Shown: one piece after another, positions 36,219 through 44,324 of the stretch
Layout: each line of letters opens with the position of its first letter
Numbering within the stretch: position 1 is the first letter of the stretch
Source of the DNA: Fen-1258 sp964441505
GTDB taxonomy: Bacteria; Bacteroidota; Ignavibacteria; Ignavibacteriales; Melioribacteraceae
NCBI GenBank assembly: GCA_964441505.1
Contig: CAYTUV010000002.1
Coordinates: 120,133 to 184,132, forward strand
Direction of reading: 5' to 3'
Length of the DNA stretch: 64,000 nt
Program-made: the position numbers and the translations under genes
The notes under the pieces: generated by a model
What the model was told of the DNA's origin: nothing
What the model saw: only the letters and a program-made list of their open reading frames with translations
Database searches by the model: none

Positions 36219-37662
36219 TTATATTTTTCCTCTGACGGGCAAGCACCTCTATCGTTCTGATTCTATCCTTATATTCATTGTATGTGTTCTGTTTTTCAAT
36301 ATCTAAGGCAGCGTCAGAATTACCTTCCCATCTCCTGCACATGTAAATGGGCTCATAAATTCTACCTATCTGATAGTCTCTTGAGATTAATAATCCGACC
36401 GCATAATCCTCACCGTAACTAACATTAGGGATTTTGTATTTGCGAAGTATAGGAGTGTAAAATGCCCTCGGCGCACCAAGTCCGTTAATTCTTAACGCAT
36501 TATTTCTGCCATTGTCCGGTGTCCATTCTTTATGATCAATTACTCCGGGGGGAAGCTCTTCCAAGTTAAAATTGGTCATCTTGTAAGAACCGATAACCAT
36601 TGCGCATTTTTCTTTTCTGAAAGTATCGACTATTATTTGAACAGTGTTTTCATTTGCGTAGATATCATCGCTATCCAGTTGGATCGAAAATCTGCCGCAC
36701 AATTTATTGTGAACAGCCTCGTTCCAGCATCCGCCTATTCCTAAATCTTTTCTCTCCGGGATAATATGAATGAGCCGGGAATCTTTCTCAGCTATCACTT
36801 TTATTTTTTCAGTTGTCCCGTCATCTGAATAATTATCAACAATAATAAGATTGAATTTAAAATCGGTTTTTTGCGATAAGACAGAATTTACCGCATCGCT
36901 TATTGTTGTTACTCTGTTTTTAACCGGAATAATTACTGAGGCTTCATATTCGAAATCGTCATCATCAAGTTGAATTTCTTTGAACTTCGGAGCGAGATAA
37001 GCATCAATTTTCTTTAAATGATCAGTAACCGCTTTTTCCATTTCGACCTGAACATCACGGTTCTTGGGATTTACATAATCAAATTGTTTTACCCCGCTCT
37101 TCCTTGAATCCGTTTCGATCGTGGAATATAAAAATTCTGGTATTCTCAGAATCTCACTTTCCCGGGAGATATGCAATCGCAAATTATAAATTCCGGTATA
37201 CTTATATTCGTTCTCAGTTTTAAACGATTTGAGCAACCCGGCATTTATAAACAACAGATAACCAAAATCAAAATCATCTCTTAAACTTCCCAGCTGATAA
37301 TCATTTAACGGATGCCGATTTACCGAGTCTTCTTTGATTGATAAATAATTTGAATAGACTAATCCGGCTCCTGTGGAATCTATAACGTTATAAAATCTCT
37401 CAACGGCAAATTGACCAAGCTGGTATTTATTATCCTGAGTAAACAGCAATATATATTTCGTTTGAGTTTTTTGTCTGATCAAATCCACTGTAGCTGAGCT
37501 GGTTAAACTGCCCACGTATAAAATTTCACAATTCTCTGGTGCTTTATTGTTTTCATCGTTGGCGAGCAAAAAAACTTTAGAAACGAGTTTACAATTAAGT
37601 AATTCCTTAATTGTATCATTGCTATGCTGCGAACCACTATAAGGAAGAAATACAGTAATCAT
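36199..37662 (-). CDS. Two-domain GT2-family glycosyltransferase
   Basis: 487 residues with no membrane segments. The C-terminal half (about 238-470) is a GT-A domain: ASVIIPVKNRVTTI, IIVDNYSDDGTTEKI, IGGCWNEAV, IQLDSDDIYANENT (DxD) and SYGEDYAVGLLISR. The N-terminal half (about 1-225; MITVFLPYSGSQHS, YILLFTQDNKYQLGQFAVERF, GLVYSNYL) also looks GT-A-like but lacks an obvious DxD, so it may be a degenerate second domain. It is first in the five-gene minus-strand run and overlaps the DUF4922 gene. An AGGAG lies upstream of the ATG. It is soluble, so it is more likely to glycosylate a small molecule, lipid or protein than to extrude a polymer. Confidence 0.82.
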   Translation of the reverse strand: MITVFLPYSGSQHSNDTIKELLNCKLVSKVFLLANDENNKAPENCEILYVGSLTSSATVDLIRQKTQTKYILLFTQDNKYQLGQFAVERFYNVIDSTGAGLVYSNYLSIKEDSVNRHPLNDYQLGSLRDDFDFGYLLFINAGLLKSFKTENEYKYTGIYNLRLHISRESEILRIPEFLYSTIETDSRKSGVKQFDYVNPKNRDVQVEMEKAVTDHLKKIDAYLAPKFKEIQLDDDDFEYEASVIIPVKNRVTTISDAVNSVLSQKTDFKFNLIIVDNYSDDGTTEKIKVIAEKDSRLIHIIPERKDLGIGGCWNEAVHNKLCGRFSIQLDSDDIYANENTVQIIVDTFRKEKCAMVIGSYKMTNFNLEELPPGVIDHKEWTPDNGRNNALRINGLGAPRAFYTPILRKYKIPNVSYGEDYAVGLLISRDYQIGRIYEPIYMCRRWEGNSDAALDIEKQNTYNEYKDRIRTIEVLARQRKNINATRVF

Positions 37663-37728
37663 GTTTTCTTAATCTCCTATCTAAAACACACTTCTTTCTT
37701 TCATTAAAAACGCTTTCTTGCAATTTAA

Positions 37729-38274
37729 CCCCACGATTTATCGTGGGGTAATACTACATACAATTAGATAAAGGCTTTAGCCATGATTATTAAAGCCGAA
37801 CTTTGCTATAAATTTTTCATACTCGTTCTTGAATGTCATTTTTTTATGATGCTCTTCTTGGTTATTAATGTAATTCCGTACTTTATTTAGACTTGATTCA
37901 CTGACAGATGCGGCAAAGTACTCATCTGCCCATTCTAATTTCGGTTTTATTAAAGAATTCTTATTTGCCCAATGTGCGGCTTCCCCTTTTATCAGTTGAA
38001 TAACTTTTGCGATCGTCATATCTGCATTTAATGCTAACAGACAATGTATATGATCCAAATCTCCATTGATGAAATCAATATAAATCTGCTTCTCTTTTGC
38101 ATTCTGTCGCACATGCTGAAAAAGCTGTTCTCTAACATTTTTAGTAAGAATGCGTTCATGATTCTTCGTACCCCAAACTGCATGAATCCAAATTTTTACA
38201 TGCGACATATTTATCCTCAGGGCTAAAGCCAGATATTATTCATAGTCTTATATCCCCCACGCTGAAGCGTGGGG
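37729..38274 (-). mobile_element. IS200/IS605-family single-gene element with hairpin ends
   Basis: The transposase gene at 37777-38208 is bracketed by two 20-base perfect hairpins. At 37729-37748 is CCCCACGA-TTTA-TCGTGGGG; at 38255-38274 is CCCCACGC-TGAA-GCGTGGGG. Inside these lie short palindromic GGCTTTAGCC (37773-37782) and GGCTAAAGCC (38221-38230). Subterminal hairpins and no inverted terminal repeats are the rule for Y1 (HUH) single-strand transposition. Outer boundaries are approximate, because such elements make no target duplication. It sits between the GT2 operon and the T9SS/TonB operon. Confidence 0.85.
37777..38208 (-). CDS. tnpA: IS200-like Y1 transposase (TnpA/REP-associated type)
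   Basis: 143 residues, full length for an IS200-type TnpA. The HUH motif is HIH in GDLDHIHCLLAL. The catalytic tyrosine is in NKVRNYINNQEEHH. IHAVWGTKNHERIL at the N-terminus and GEAAHWANKN match the group. The enzyme nicks and joins single-stranded DNA at hairpin ends. It has a good GAGGAT ribosome binding site and no frameshift, so it may be active. Several REP-like hairpins elsewhere in the window have a similar G-rich stem and TTTA or AAGC loop and may be related substrates. Confidence 0.92.
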   Translation of the reverse strand: MSHVKIWIHAVWGTKNHERILTKNVREQLFQHVRQNAKEKQIYIDFINGDLDHIHCLLALNADMTIAKVIQLIKGEAAHWANKNSLIKPKLEWADEYFAASVSESSLNKVRNYINNQEEHHKKMTFKNEYEKFIAKFGFNNHG

Positions 38275-38433
38275 TTAATATTATAATCATTGGCTTAATA
38301 GCCTTGTTAATATTTTGTATCAAGACGTAGAATAATCACTGAAAGAACTAACTTTCAAGAAAATATTATTATAGAGCATATTCGAGAACAGAATAAATTA
38401 ACAAATACGAAAAAGTAATAATTCACAATTTCC

Positions 38434-38476
38434 TTAATAAAGAATTCCCCTCTTAAAAAACTATCAAGAGGGGAAT
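38434..38476 (-). terminator. Rho-independent terminator after the T9SS/TonB operon
   Basis: On the minus strand, downstream of the stop at 38509, an 11-base perfect stem (ATTCCCCTCTT / AAGAGGGGAAT, plus-strand 38444-38454 and 38466-38476) with an 11-base loop is followed by a T-rich stretch (TCTTTATT). It should end transcription of the five-gene run 47399-38509 before the insertion element. Confidence 0.75.
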
Positions 38477-38508
38477 CTGAATACCATTTGAACAATTTCA
38501 CGAGAACA

Positions 38509-39831
38509 TTATTTCATTAAAATCATTTTCTTTGAAATCTTATAATTACCTGAAGTAAGTGTATAAATGTACATTCCGCTGGTTAAATTCGAAGCGTTAA
38601 AATCTACCTGGTATGTACCCGCGCTCTTAAATTCATTGATAAGTGATGCAACTTCCTGTCCCAGAGTGTTGTAAATTTTTAAGGTTACAAATCCCGATGC
38701 AGGAATTGAGAACTTAATGTTTGTTGTTGGGTTAAATGGATTCGGATAGTTTTGGGACAATTGATATCCGGTTGGGAGCTCATCTAATTGTTTTACATCA
38801 GAACCGCCTCGAACAACTTTTTGGATAAAATCAGCAGTGCCTACACCAAAACTTCCAATGTATGCAGTATTTCCATCGGAGGTAAAAGCTAAAGCTCTTG
38901 GTCTTTCGTCTGCAACTGCTGGAACGGCAAATTTCCATTTTAAACTATCAACAACTTTTTTCTGCACAACATCATAAGCATACCAGGTTCCTTTTGTAAA
39001 TGGAGGCGATGGCAGATCATTTTGCGATCCACCCGACATCCAGAGATATCCTGTTTTTGGATGCCATGTGAATGATTCGACTTTAGCTCCAATCATTATT
39101 GAATCTTTTAGAGCAAAGCTGGAAAATTCATCTGCCCGCGAAAAAACAAATACTTTACCAAGTCCGTAACCAGCATAGTAAATAGTATTTCCATCCTTTG
39201 AGACTTCAAAACTTCTTGAGAAATCCCTTGTGGTTTGTATGGCTGTACCAATTAAGGTTAGATTCTGATCATACATTGAGAGCGGATATTGACCGCCTAT
39301 AACTGGTCCGACGAAGATTGTTCCGTTTGAGGAAACACATGGTGCCGTAGGTGCGCCTACTGTGACGGGTGCTAACATAACTTTCTTCAGACCTACGCCG
39401 GTCTTGTAGTTTATCAAATACATCATTGGACCATTAGGAGCAGTTGTGCCCGTAACTAGCAGAATATTACCATCAATATTTGCTCTCATACCCCGTTGTG
39501 AGGTATTATACATTGTATCGCCCATAACCTGAAATATAGGAGAGAAAGTAGCTTGAGTACCATCAGGGTTAAAAATATAAGTAAGATAACAGGCAGTACG
39601 GAGAGGCTTACCAGTTGCTGGATTAGTAAAAAGTGTAGTTGCAACATTAGAATATCTACCTACCCATATTTTTCCATCAGGGTCAACTGCCATTGCGTGA
39701 TTCTGACCTGTTTTGTAAAGAGCATCTGTAGGCGGATTAACCGGCCAAGCACCTTGATTAGTCCATTGAGCATGACTCAGGCTCGCAGTAATAAAAACTA
39801 ATACAAGAATAAAAGTAAATTTCTTTAACAT
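38509..39831 (-). CDS. Secreted beta-propeller-like protein with T9SS sorting domain
   Basis: 440 residues: a signal peptide (to about A21), then propeller-like repeats of surface-display character. Examples are HAMAVDPDGKIWVGRYSN, CVSSNGTIFVGPVIGG, FEVSKDGNTIYYAGYG and LAFTSDGNTAYIGSFG. The end is a complete T9SS type A sorting domain, QLSQNYPNPFNPTTNIKFSI through SKKMILMK. The signature marks the protein for export through the type IX system and anchoring or release at the surface. It is the last gene of the TonB-receptor run and has AGGAGG before the ATG. It may bind or report a ligand; the function is not recognisable. Confidence 0.82.
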   Translation of the reverse strand: MLKKFTFILVLVFITASLSHAQWTNQGAWPVNPPTDALYKTGQNHAMAVDPDGKIWVGRYSNVATTLFTNPATGKPLRTACYLTYIFNPDGTQATFSPIFQVMGDTMYNTSQRGMRANIDGNILLVTGTTAPNGPMMYLINYKTGVGLKKVMLAPVTVGAPTAPCVSSNGTIFVGPVIGGQYPLSMYDQNLTLIGTAIQTTRDFSRSFEVSKDGNTIYYAGYGLGKVFVFSRADEFSSFALKDSIMIGAKVESFTWHPKTGYLWMSGGSQNDLPSPPFTKGTWYAYDVVQKKVVDSLKWKFAVPAVADERPRALAFTSDGNTAYIGSFGVGTADFIQKVVRGGSDVKQLDELPTGYQLSQNYPNPFNPTTNIKFSIPASGFVTLKIYNTLGQEVASLINEFKSAGTYQVDFNASNLTSGMYIYTLTSGNYKISKKMILMK

Positions 39832-39903
39832 AATGATTCCTCCTGTTATTTTGGTTTTAGTTTATTAACGCTATTAACGCATCAATATTTTTTTAATAAA
39901 TAA

Positions 39904-41103
39904 TTATTGTCTTCCATAATAAGGTGCACTTAACTTTTGCATATCAACACGAACCAATGTGTGGAGTGTTGCCCCAGCGTCTAAATATTCTCTAATATAG
40001 AATAAGTTTTTCTTAGTACCCCACGCCATAGACTTAGCTATTGGACTAATTACACCGGGATATAAATTTAAGGAAGTACCGTTGCTATTAACCGATATAA
40101 AGGAATCGGTCTGATCGGTTCCAACTATTAAGTCGCCGTCTTCAGCAAAAGTCATAGCACCTACCAGCACTTTAGTTAATCCATATTTAGTGCCAATATC
40201 AAAATATTTTTCCTTAGTGCCAAGCGATAAGTTTGAATTTATTTTATACCTATAGATTGCTTCTTCGGTACTATTTTTACCAGCGACATAGAGATATCCG
40301 TTAAATACTCTCAACGCCGAGACGATGTAATCAATCGGGAAAGCAGTAATTAACTTAGTTGGTGTAACACTATATATATTTCCCCCGCTTCCTGATGCCC
40401 AGATATTTTTATTTTCATCAAAGTCTATCGCAACTATCGAAATGCCGGTTGGGAATGTAACAAACGTAGCACTTGCCTTGCCTTCCTCTACCTGAGAGAT
40501 CAATCTCAAATTTCTTGTGCCATACAGAATATTATTCGGACCCATTTTCATATCAAAGAAGAAAGACTCTCCGCCTTTAGGCGCATAGTCAGTAAGGGTT
40601 CCGGTAGAAGATATTTTCTTGATTCCTTTATCTTTCAGGTATACAAATACGTTTTCATTTTTATCAACAGCCACAGAATAAGGGTCATCCACACCTTTTG
40701 CAAAAGCATAATAAACGCCAACAGCTTCCAGCAGATTATACTTTATAATATTGCTGAAGTTTTCAACACCTTGCACGGCAACTTTAAGGTCAAGGCTGTT
40801 TTTAATAAGCGCTGGAGCTTTTACAACAAGACTTGTGGATGTAGCCTGTAATACTGTTGCCTGCGCGGTTCCGAAATAAACGAAATTCTCTTCCTTAACT
40901 CTGGAGAAGTTAGATCCCGTTATTGTAATTTCTGTAACTCCCGCCAGTGCATCATTTGAAGGAAGTATAGATGCAATAACCGGTGTGCTTCCTTTTGGTT
41001 CAGGTTCATATAAACTCGGTGCAGGATCCTGGTTACAACTCCAAATTATAACTGTTAGCGCAATTATCATCACCAGAGAAAAAAAATGTTTTTGCTTTTT
41101 CAT
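39904..41103 (-). CDS. Surface lipoprotein with IPT/TIG domain and propeller-like repeats
   Basis: 399 residues. Lipobox WSC (C23). Residues about 40-125 form an IPT/TIG immunoglobulin-like domain (TPVIASILPSNDALAGVTEITITGSNFSRV...VYFGTAQATVLQATSTSLVVKAPA). The rest has NHL/SMP30-type propeller features: PYSVAVDKNENVFVYLKDKGIKKISSTG, IVAIDFDENKNIWASGSGGNIYSV, AMTFAEDGDLIVGTDQTDS. In Bacteroidota-like genomes, IPT/TIG lipoproteins next to TonB receptors act as surface glycan- or ligand-binding proteins. This one is the fourth gene of such a run. A SusD homologue is absent, so a classical Sus-type locus is not claimed. Confidence 0.78.
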   Translation of the reverse strand: MKKQKHFFSLVMIIALTVIIWSCNQDPAPSLYEPEPKGSTPVIASILPSNDALAGVTEITITGSNFSRVKEENFVYFGTAQATVLQATSTSLVVKAPALIKNSLDLKVAVQGVENFSNIIKYNLLEAVGVYYAFAKGVDDPYSVAVDKNENVFVYLKDKGIKKISSTGTLTDYAPKGGESFFFDMKMGPNNILYGTRNLRLISQVEEGKASATFVTFPTGISIVAIDFDENKNIWASGSGGNIYSVTPTKLITAFPIDYIVSALRVFNGYLYVAGKNSTEEAIYRYKINSNLSLGTKEKYFDIGTKYGLTKVLVGAMTFAEDGDLIVGTDQTDSFISVNSNGTSLNLYPGVISPIAKSMAWGTKKNLFYIREYLDAGATLHTLVRVDMQKLSAPYYGRQ

Positions 41104-41157
41104 ATTTCCATACCAATGAATTTTAATTTTTCAATTAAATGAACATTCTGCATTTAG

Positions 41158-42174
41158 TTAGAAAGAAAAGTTAAATGAAAATCTATGGACGTTATTAAAA
41201 ATTCCATACGGCTGATAAGCGTAATCAATACCGAGATTCATGCCGGCAATATTTTGCTTAACACCAAATCCTGCCGAGAAATTGTATTCATCCGCCGGAG
41301 AAACAAATCCTGCGCGAATAGAAAATGTATTAATAAATGTGTATTCGGCTCCAACGTAAATCTGTTCGCTAAAGTCGCGGGGATGAGATGCGTCTACGGC
41401 AACTATAAATGAATGAGTGTTTTTATCAACGCTTAACAAATCCATCGCATCCATTGATAATCCGATTTTAAACATCAACGGCATTTGAAAAGTCTCTTTT
41501 TTATACTTTAATTCTTTCGAAAAATTCCTGACACTCATGCCAAAGTTCAAACTCTTAAAACCTGTTTTGTAAAGAATACCAAAATCAAAAGCTAAAGCCC
41601 CTAATGCATTATCTTCAGTTACTGTATTACCGGTTTTATCAATATCAGTTATGCTGCTGCCCAAATTCTGTTTAACATATTTGATGTTGCCGCCTACAGA
41701 AAACTTTGTTGAAAGCGCTCTTGCGTATCCGACTCCAAACGCATAGGCTTTTGGTGAATAAGTGCCAACGTCTCTGTAACCTGCATTATTCGGGGCACTG
41801 GGGTCAACAACTGTTCCGAAGAATTCACCATAGTCTACTGTTTGAAAAGAAACACCTACTACACCGTAATTGCCGTCAAAAGGGGCAAAAGCAATTGCAG
41901 CGTGAAGGTAATTGATATCGGCAATCCAGTTCACATTGCCGAATGTTACAGAAGTAAATTCTTTAATTGAAGCCATGGTTGCAGGATTATAGAATATTGA
42001 AGAAGCCGAAGCTAATTCCACCGCAGTAACAGCCTCAGAAAAACCGCTTGTTCTGGCATCGGTGGAAACACTAAGGAACTTCATACCTGTCTGCGCAAGT
42101 TTTTTATCCTGTGCGTTTAAGGTATGAGCGATTAATCCCAAGATTAGCAAAATAATAATTGTAGATTTTTTCAT
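41158..42174 (-). CDS. PorV/PorQ-family outer-membrane protein
   Basis: 338 residues with a signal peptide (to about A21). The barrel begins TGMKFLSVSTDARTSGFSEAVTAV, then SASSIFYNPATMASI, then AIAFAPFDGNYGVVGVSFQTVDYGEF, and ends with FGVKQNIAGMNLGIDYAYQPYG...FSFNFSF. These are marks of the PorV/PorQ (FadL-related) barrels that work with the type IX system, shuttling cargo to the attachment complex. Two proteins with T9SS-type tails are encoded in the same run, so a dedicated shuttle is plausible. The usual core T9SS genes are not in this window. Confidence 0.85.
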   Translation of the reverse strand: MKKSTIIILLILGLIAHTLNAQDKKLAQTGMKFLSVSTDARTSGFSEAVTAVELASASSIFYNPATMASIKEFTSVTFGNVNWIADINYLHAAIAFAPFDGNYGVVGVSFQTVDYGEFFGTVVDPSAPNNAGYRDVGTYSPKAYAFGVGYARALSTKFSVGGNIKYVKQNLGSSITDIDKTGNTVTEDNALGALAFDFGILYKTGFKSLNFGMSVRNFSKELKYKKETFQMPLMFKIGLSMDAMDLLSVDKNTHSFIVAVDASHPRDFSEQIYVGAEYTFINTFSIRAGFVSPADEYNFSAGFGVKQNIAGMNLGIDYAYQPYGIFNNVHRFSFNFSF

Positions 42175-42194
42175 TTATTTACCCAAAATTATTT

Positions 42195-44297
42195 TTATCT
42201 GATAACAGTAAATTTAGCTATATGGTTTTGGCCTGTCTTCTTATCAGTAATAACAGCAATGTAAATACCGCTTACAATTATTTGACTAGATGAAGTAACC
42301 TGGTACCAGTACTCATCACCGCTACCGTTTGTATGTTCTATGGTTTTAATTAATTCTCCAATCTCAGAATAAATTCTTATTGTGCATTGACCCGGGATAT
42401 TATAAAATGCAATTTTATTCTCATCAGTCACACCGGGAAAACGTACGCTGCCTTGTGCAGAAATATTATATGGATTAGGAACGATTCTGATTTTGCTCAA
42501 TTCTTTACCGGCTTCCCTTTGAAGATTGGCATAGTCGTACGTTTGAGTATAATATCTTCCGCTTTCAAGTCTTGCAGCGGGTGTACCGGGTCCGCTAGGT
42601 GTAGCGGCTCCAACAGCGGTTATGTAATAGTAATAATTGAATCCACGAACCAGATCTTTATCATCGTAACTTCTCTCGCTTGCACTGCCAGTTTGATAAA
42701 TCATAGTATAATTACTGTCAACATTACCAAGTGCGCGGTAAATTCTAAATGCGGTCGGTGGATTAGGATCGCTGGCATTTATATCCCACTTAAGAGAAAT
42801 TCTATCTCCGCCTGAATTAACTTCAAAAGTTGTTGGAGGCATAGGCGGTTGAGGTATTTTCCAACTTGAATTAAAATTTTCAGTAATTCTCTTAAATGTT
42901 AACATAAGAGAATCTTTCCCCTGCATTACAATTCTATTCTTTGCATCGGCAGTTATTTGTCCTTTTTTATATTTTATACCGGTATCAAGTTGAAGTTTTC
43001 TACCTATTCCATTTACAGCTTCAGCCATAACAATTCTTACACTTTGGCCGGGAGCTAAAGTATATGGACCATAACCGTTATTAAAAGAGATACCTCCGGA
43101 AGCATTGCCAACATTCGGAGCGTTTTTTTGTATTGCAAAATCGCCGCTCGGTTCAACTGCATCAGCGTGTCTCGGTGTTTTATGTCCCTTCGACATTAAT
43201 GCATATTCCTGAGTCATTCTATCTTTATTCAATGCATTAGCTCCAGCCAGTAATAGCGGGTCATCTGAATTAATATAGTCTGTAGTTTTGGGTTGAGCTA
43301 GATCATCATTATCAAATGGAACAGTTCCACTTAGCGTCCTTGCAATCTTATCTGCATACACTGTTAGCAGACCAATAAATTGTGTTCCGCCTAATCTTCC
43401 AACTGTATCAGCTTTATCATTGAAAGGAGCTGCCGTATTATTAAGAGCCCAAATTGGTCCGCCAATATTATCATAGCTAACATCCTTGCCGGGAAAATAT
43501 CCATGCCATGAGAATTGAGCTCTATACTTTTCATTTACAGGATCGGTTTTTACACCATCACCACGGGTATCGTTCATAGTATTAATACCCCATCCAGTAC
43601 TATTTCCGATTACAAATCGAACAGATTTATTTACTGAATTCCTGTAGGTGAACCAAAAGTATGCGTCCTTAATAGTATTGTTCGGAAGTTCAATTGCAGG
43701 GTCAGCATCGGTATTGCCGGTATTGGTAAATGTGTATTCATAGACAATGTAGTTGTCATGATACTGTTGAGCAAACTCGAATATCTTTCTTTGAACCGTA
43801 ATACCGAGCTGCGTGTTAACTACATTTTCTATCACTCTATCGTAAGGAATTGTTTTATCGACTTTGTCTATTTCAACATTTTTTTGAAAAGACAAAGCTC
43901 CATTTACATATACATTTGATGAAGCGAATTTGGCGGTCAATTCCATCTTGATAGGATAGAAAGGATAAAATTGAGGTGCTCTGGGCCCTACAGTAACAAC
44001 TTTGTAGGGGAAATTCTGACCGTTCTCATCGGTAAAATCTTTTGCCCCAATCCACATTCCTCTGGCAGCTTGAATATCCTGATAAGAATAGATAGCCGGC
44101 CACTGCATTCCAAATTGTTGGGTTTTAAGAAATCCAGCTTCTTCTAATTCCGAACCGATTTCGGAATACCAATTGTGCAGCGAACCCGCAGACATCCAAA
44201 CATTTTTGAATTGTCCATATGTTACAAATTGGATTCCAACTGATAGTAATAGAAGCAGCGGAAGACATTTTTTAATTCTGTAAAAAACTGAGTCCAT
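42195..44297 (-). CDS. Large secreted protein with fibronectin III domain and T9SS-like C-terminus
   Basis: 700 residues. An N-terminal signal segment (about 10-30) is followed by a large beta-rich region without a known name. Features include AGSLHNWYSEIGSELEEAG, GMWIGAKDFTD, and YIVYEYTFTNTGNTDADPAIELPNNTIKDAYFWF. A fibronectin type III domain (about 495-585; PPTTFEVNSGGDRISLKWDI...YYYYITAVG) follows. The chain ends with a sorting-domain-like segment KIRIVPNPYNISAQ...GIYIAVITDKKTGQNHIAKFTVIR, a variant with PNPYN rather than PNPFNP. GAGGAAATAATG gives a good start. It follows the TonB-receptor gene by 27 bases and is probably a surface partner of the receptor. Confidence 0.75.
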   Translation of the reverse strand: MDSVFYRIKKCLPLLLLLSVGIQFVTYGQFKNVWMSAGSLHNWYSEIGSELEEAGFLKTQQFGMQWPAIYSYQDIQAARGMWIGAKDFTDENGQNFPYKVVTVGPRAPQFYPFYPIKMELTAKFASSNVYVNGALSFQKNVEIDKVDKTIPYDRVIENVVNTQLGITVQRKIFEFAQQYHDNYIVYEYTFTNTGNTDADPAIELPNNTIKDAYFWFTYRNSVNKSVRFVIGNSTGWGINTMNDTRGDGVKTDPVNEKYRAQFSWHGYFPGKDVSYDNIGGPIWALNNTAAPFNDKADTVGRLGGTQFIGLLTVYADKIARTLSGTVPFDNDDLAQPKTTDYINSDDPLLLAGANALNKDRMTQEYALMSKGHKTPRHADAVEPSGDFAIQKNAPNVGNASGGISFNNGYGPYTLAPGQSVRIVMAEAVNGIGRKLQLDTGIKYKKGQITADAKNRIVMQGKDSLMLTFKRITENFNSSWKIPQPPMPPTTFEVNSGGDRISLKWDINASDPNPPTAFRIYRALGNVDSNYTMIYQTGSASERSYDDKDLVRGFNYYYYITAVGAATPSGPGTPAARLESGRYYTQTYDYANLQREAGKELSKIRIVPNPYNISAQGSVRFPGVTDENKIAFYNIPGQCTIRIYSEIGELIKTIEHTNGSGDEYWYQVTSSSQIIVSGIYIAVITDKKTGQNHIAKFTVIR

Positions 44298-44324
44298 TAT
44301 TTCCTCAAATTTTTCTAATTAATT

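Noticed and set aside
42387..42815. A 142-codon frame opposite the fibronectin-containing protein
   Set aside because: The minus-strand gene is supported by a domain, a sorting tail and a ribosome site; the antisense frame has none.
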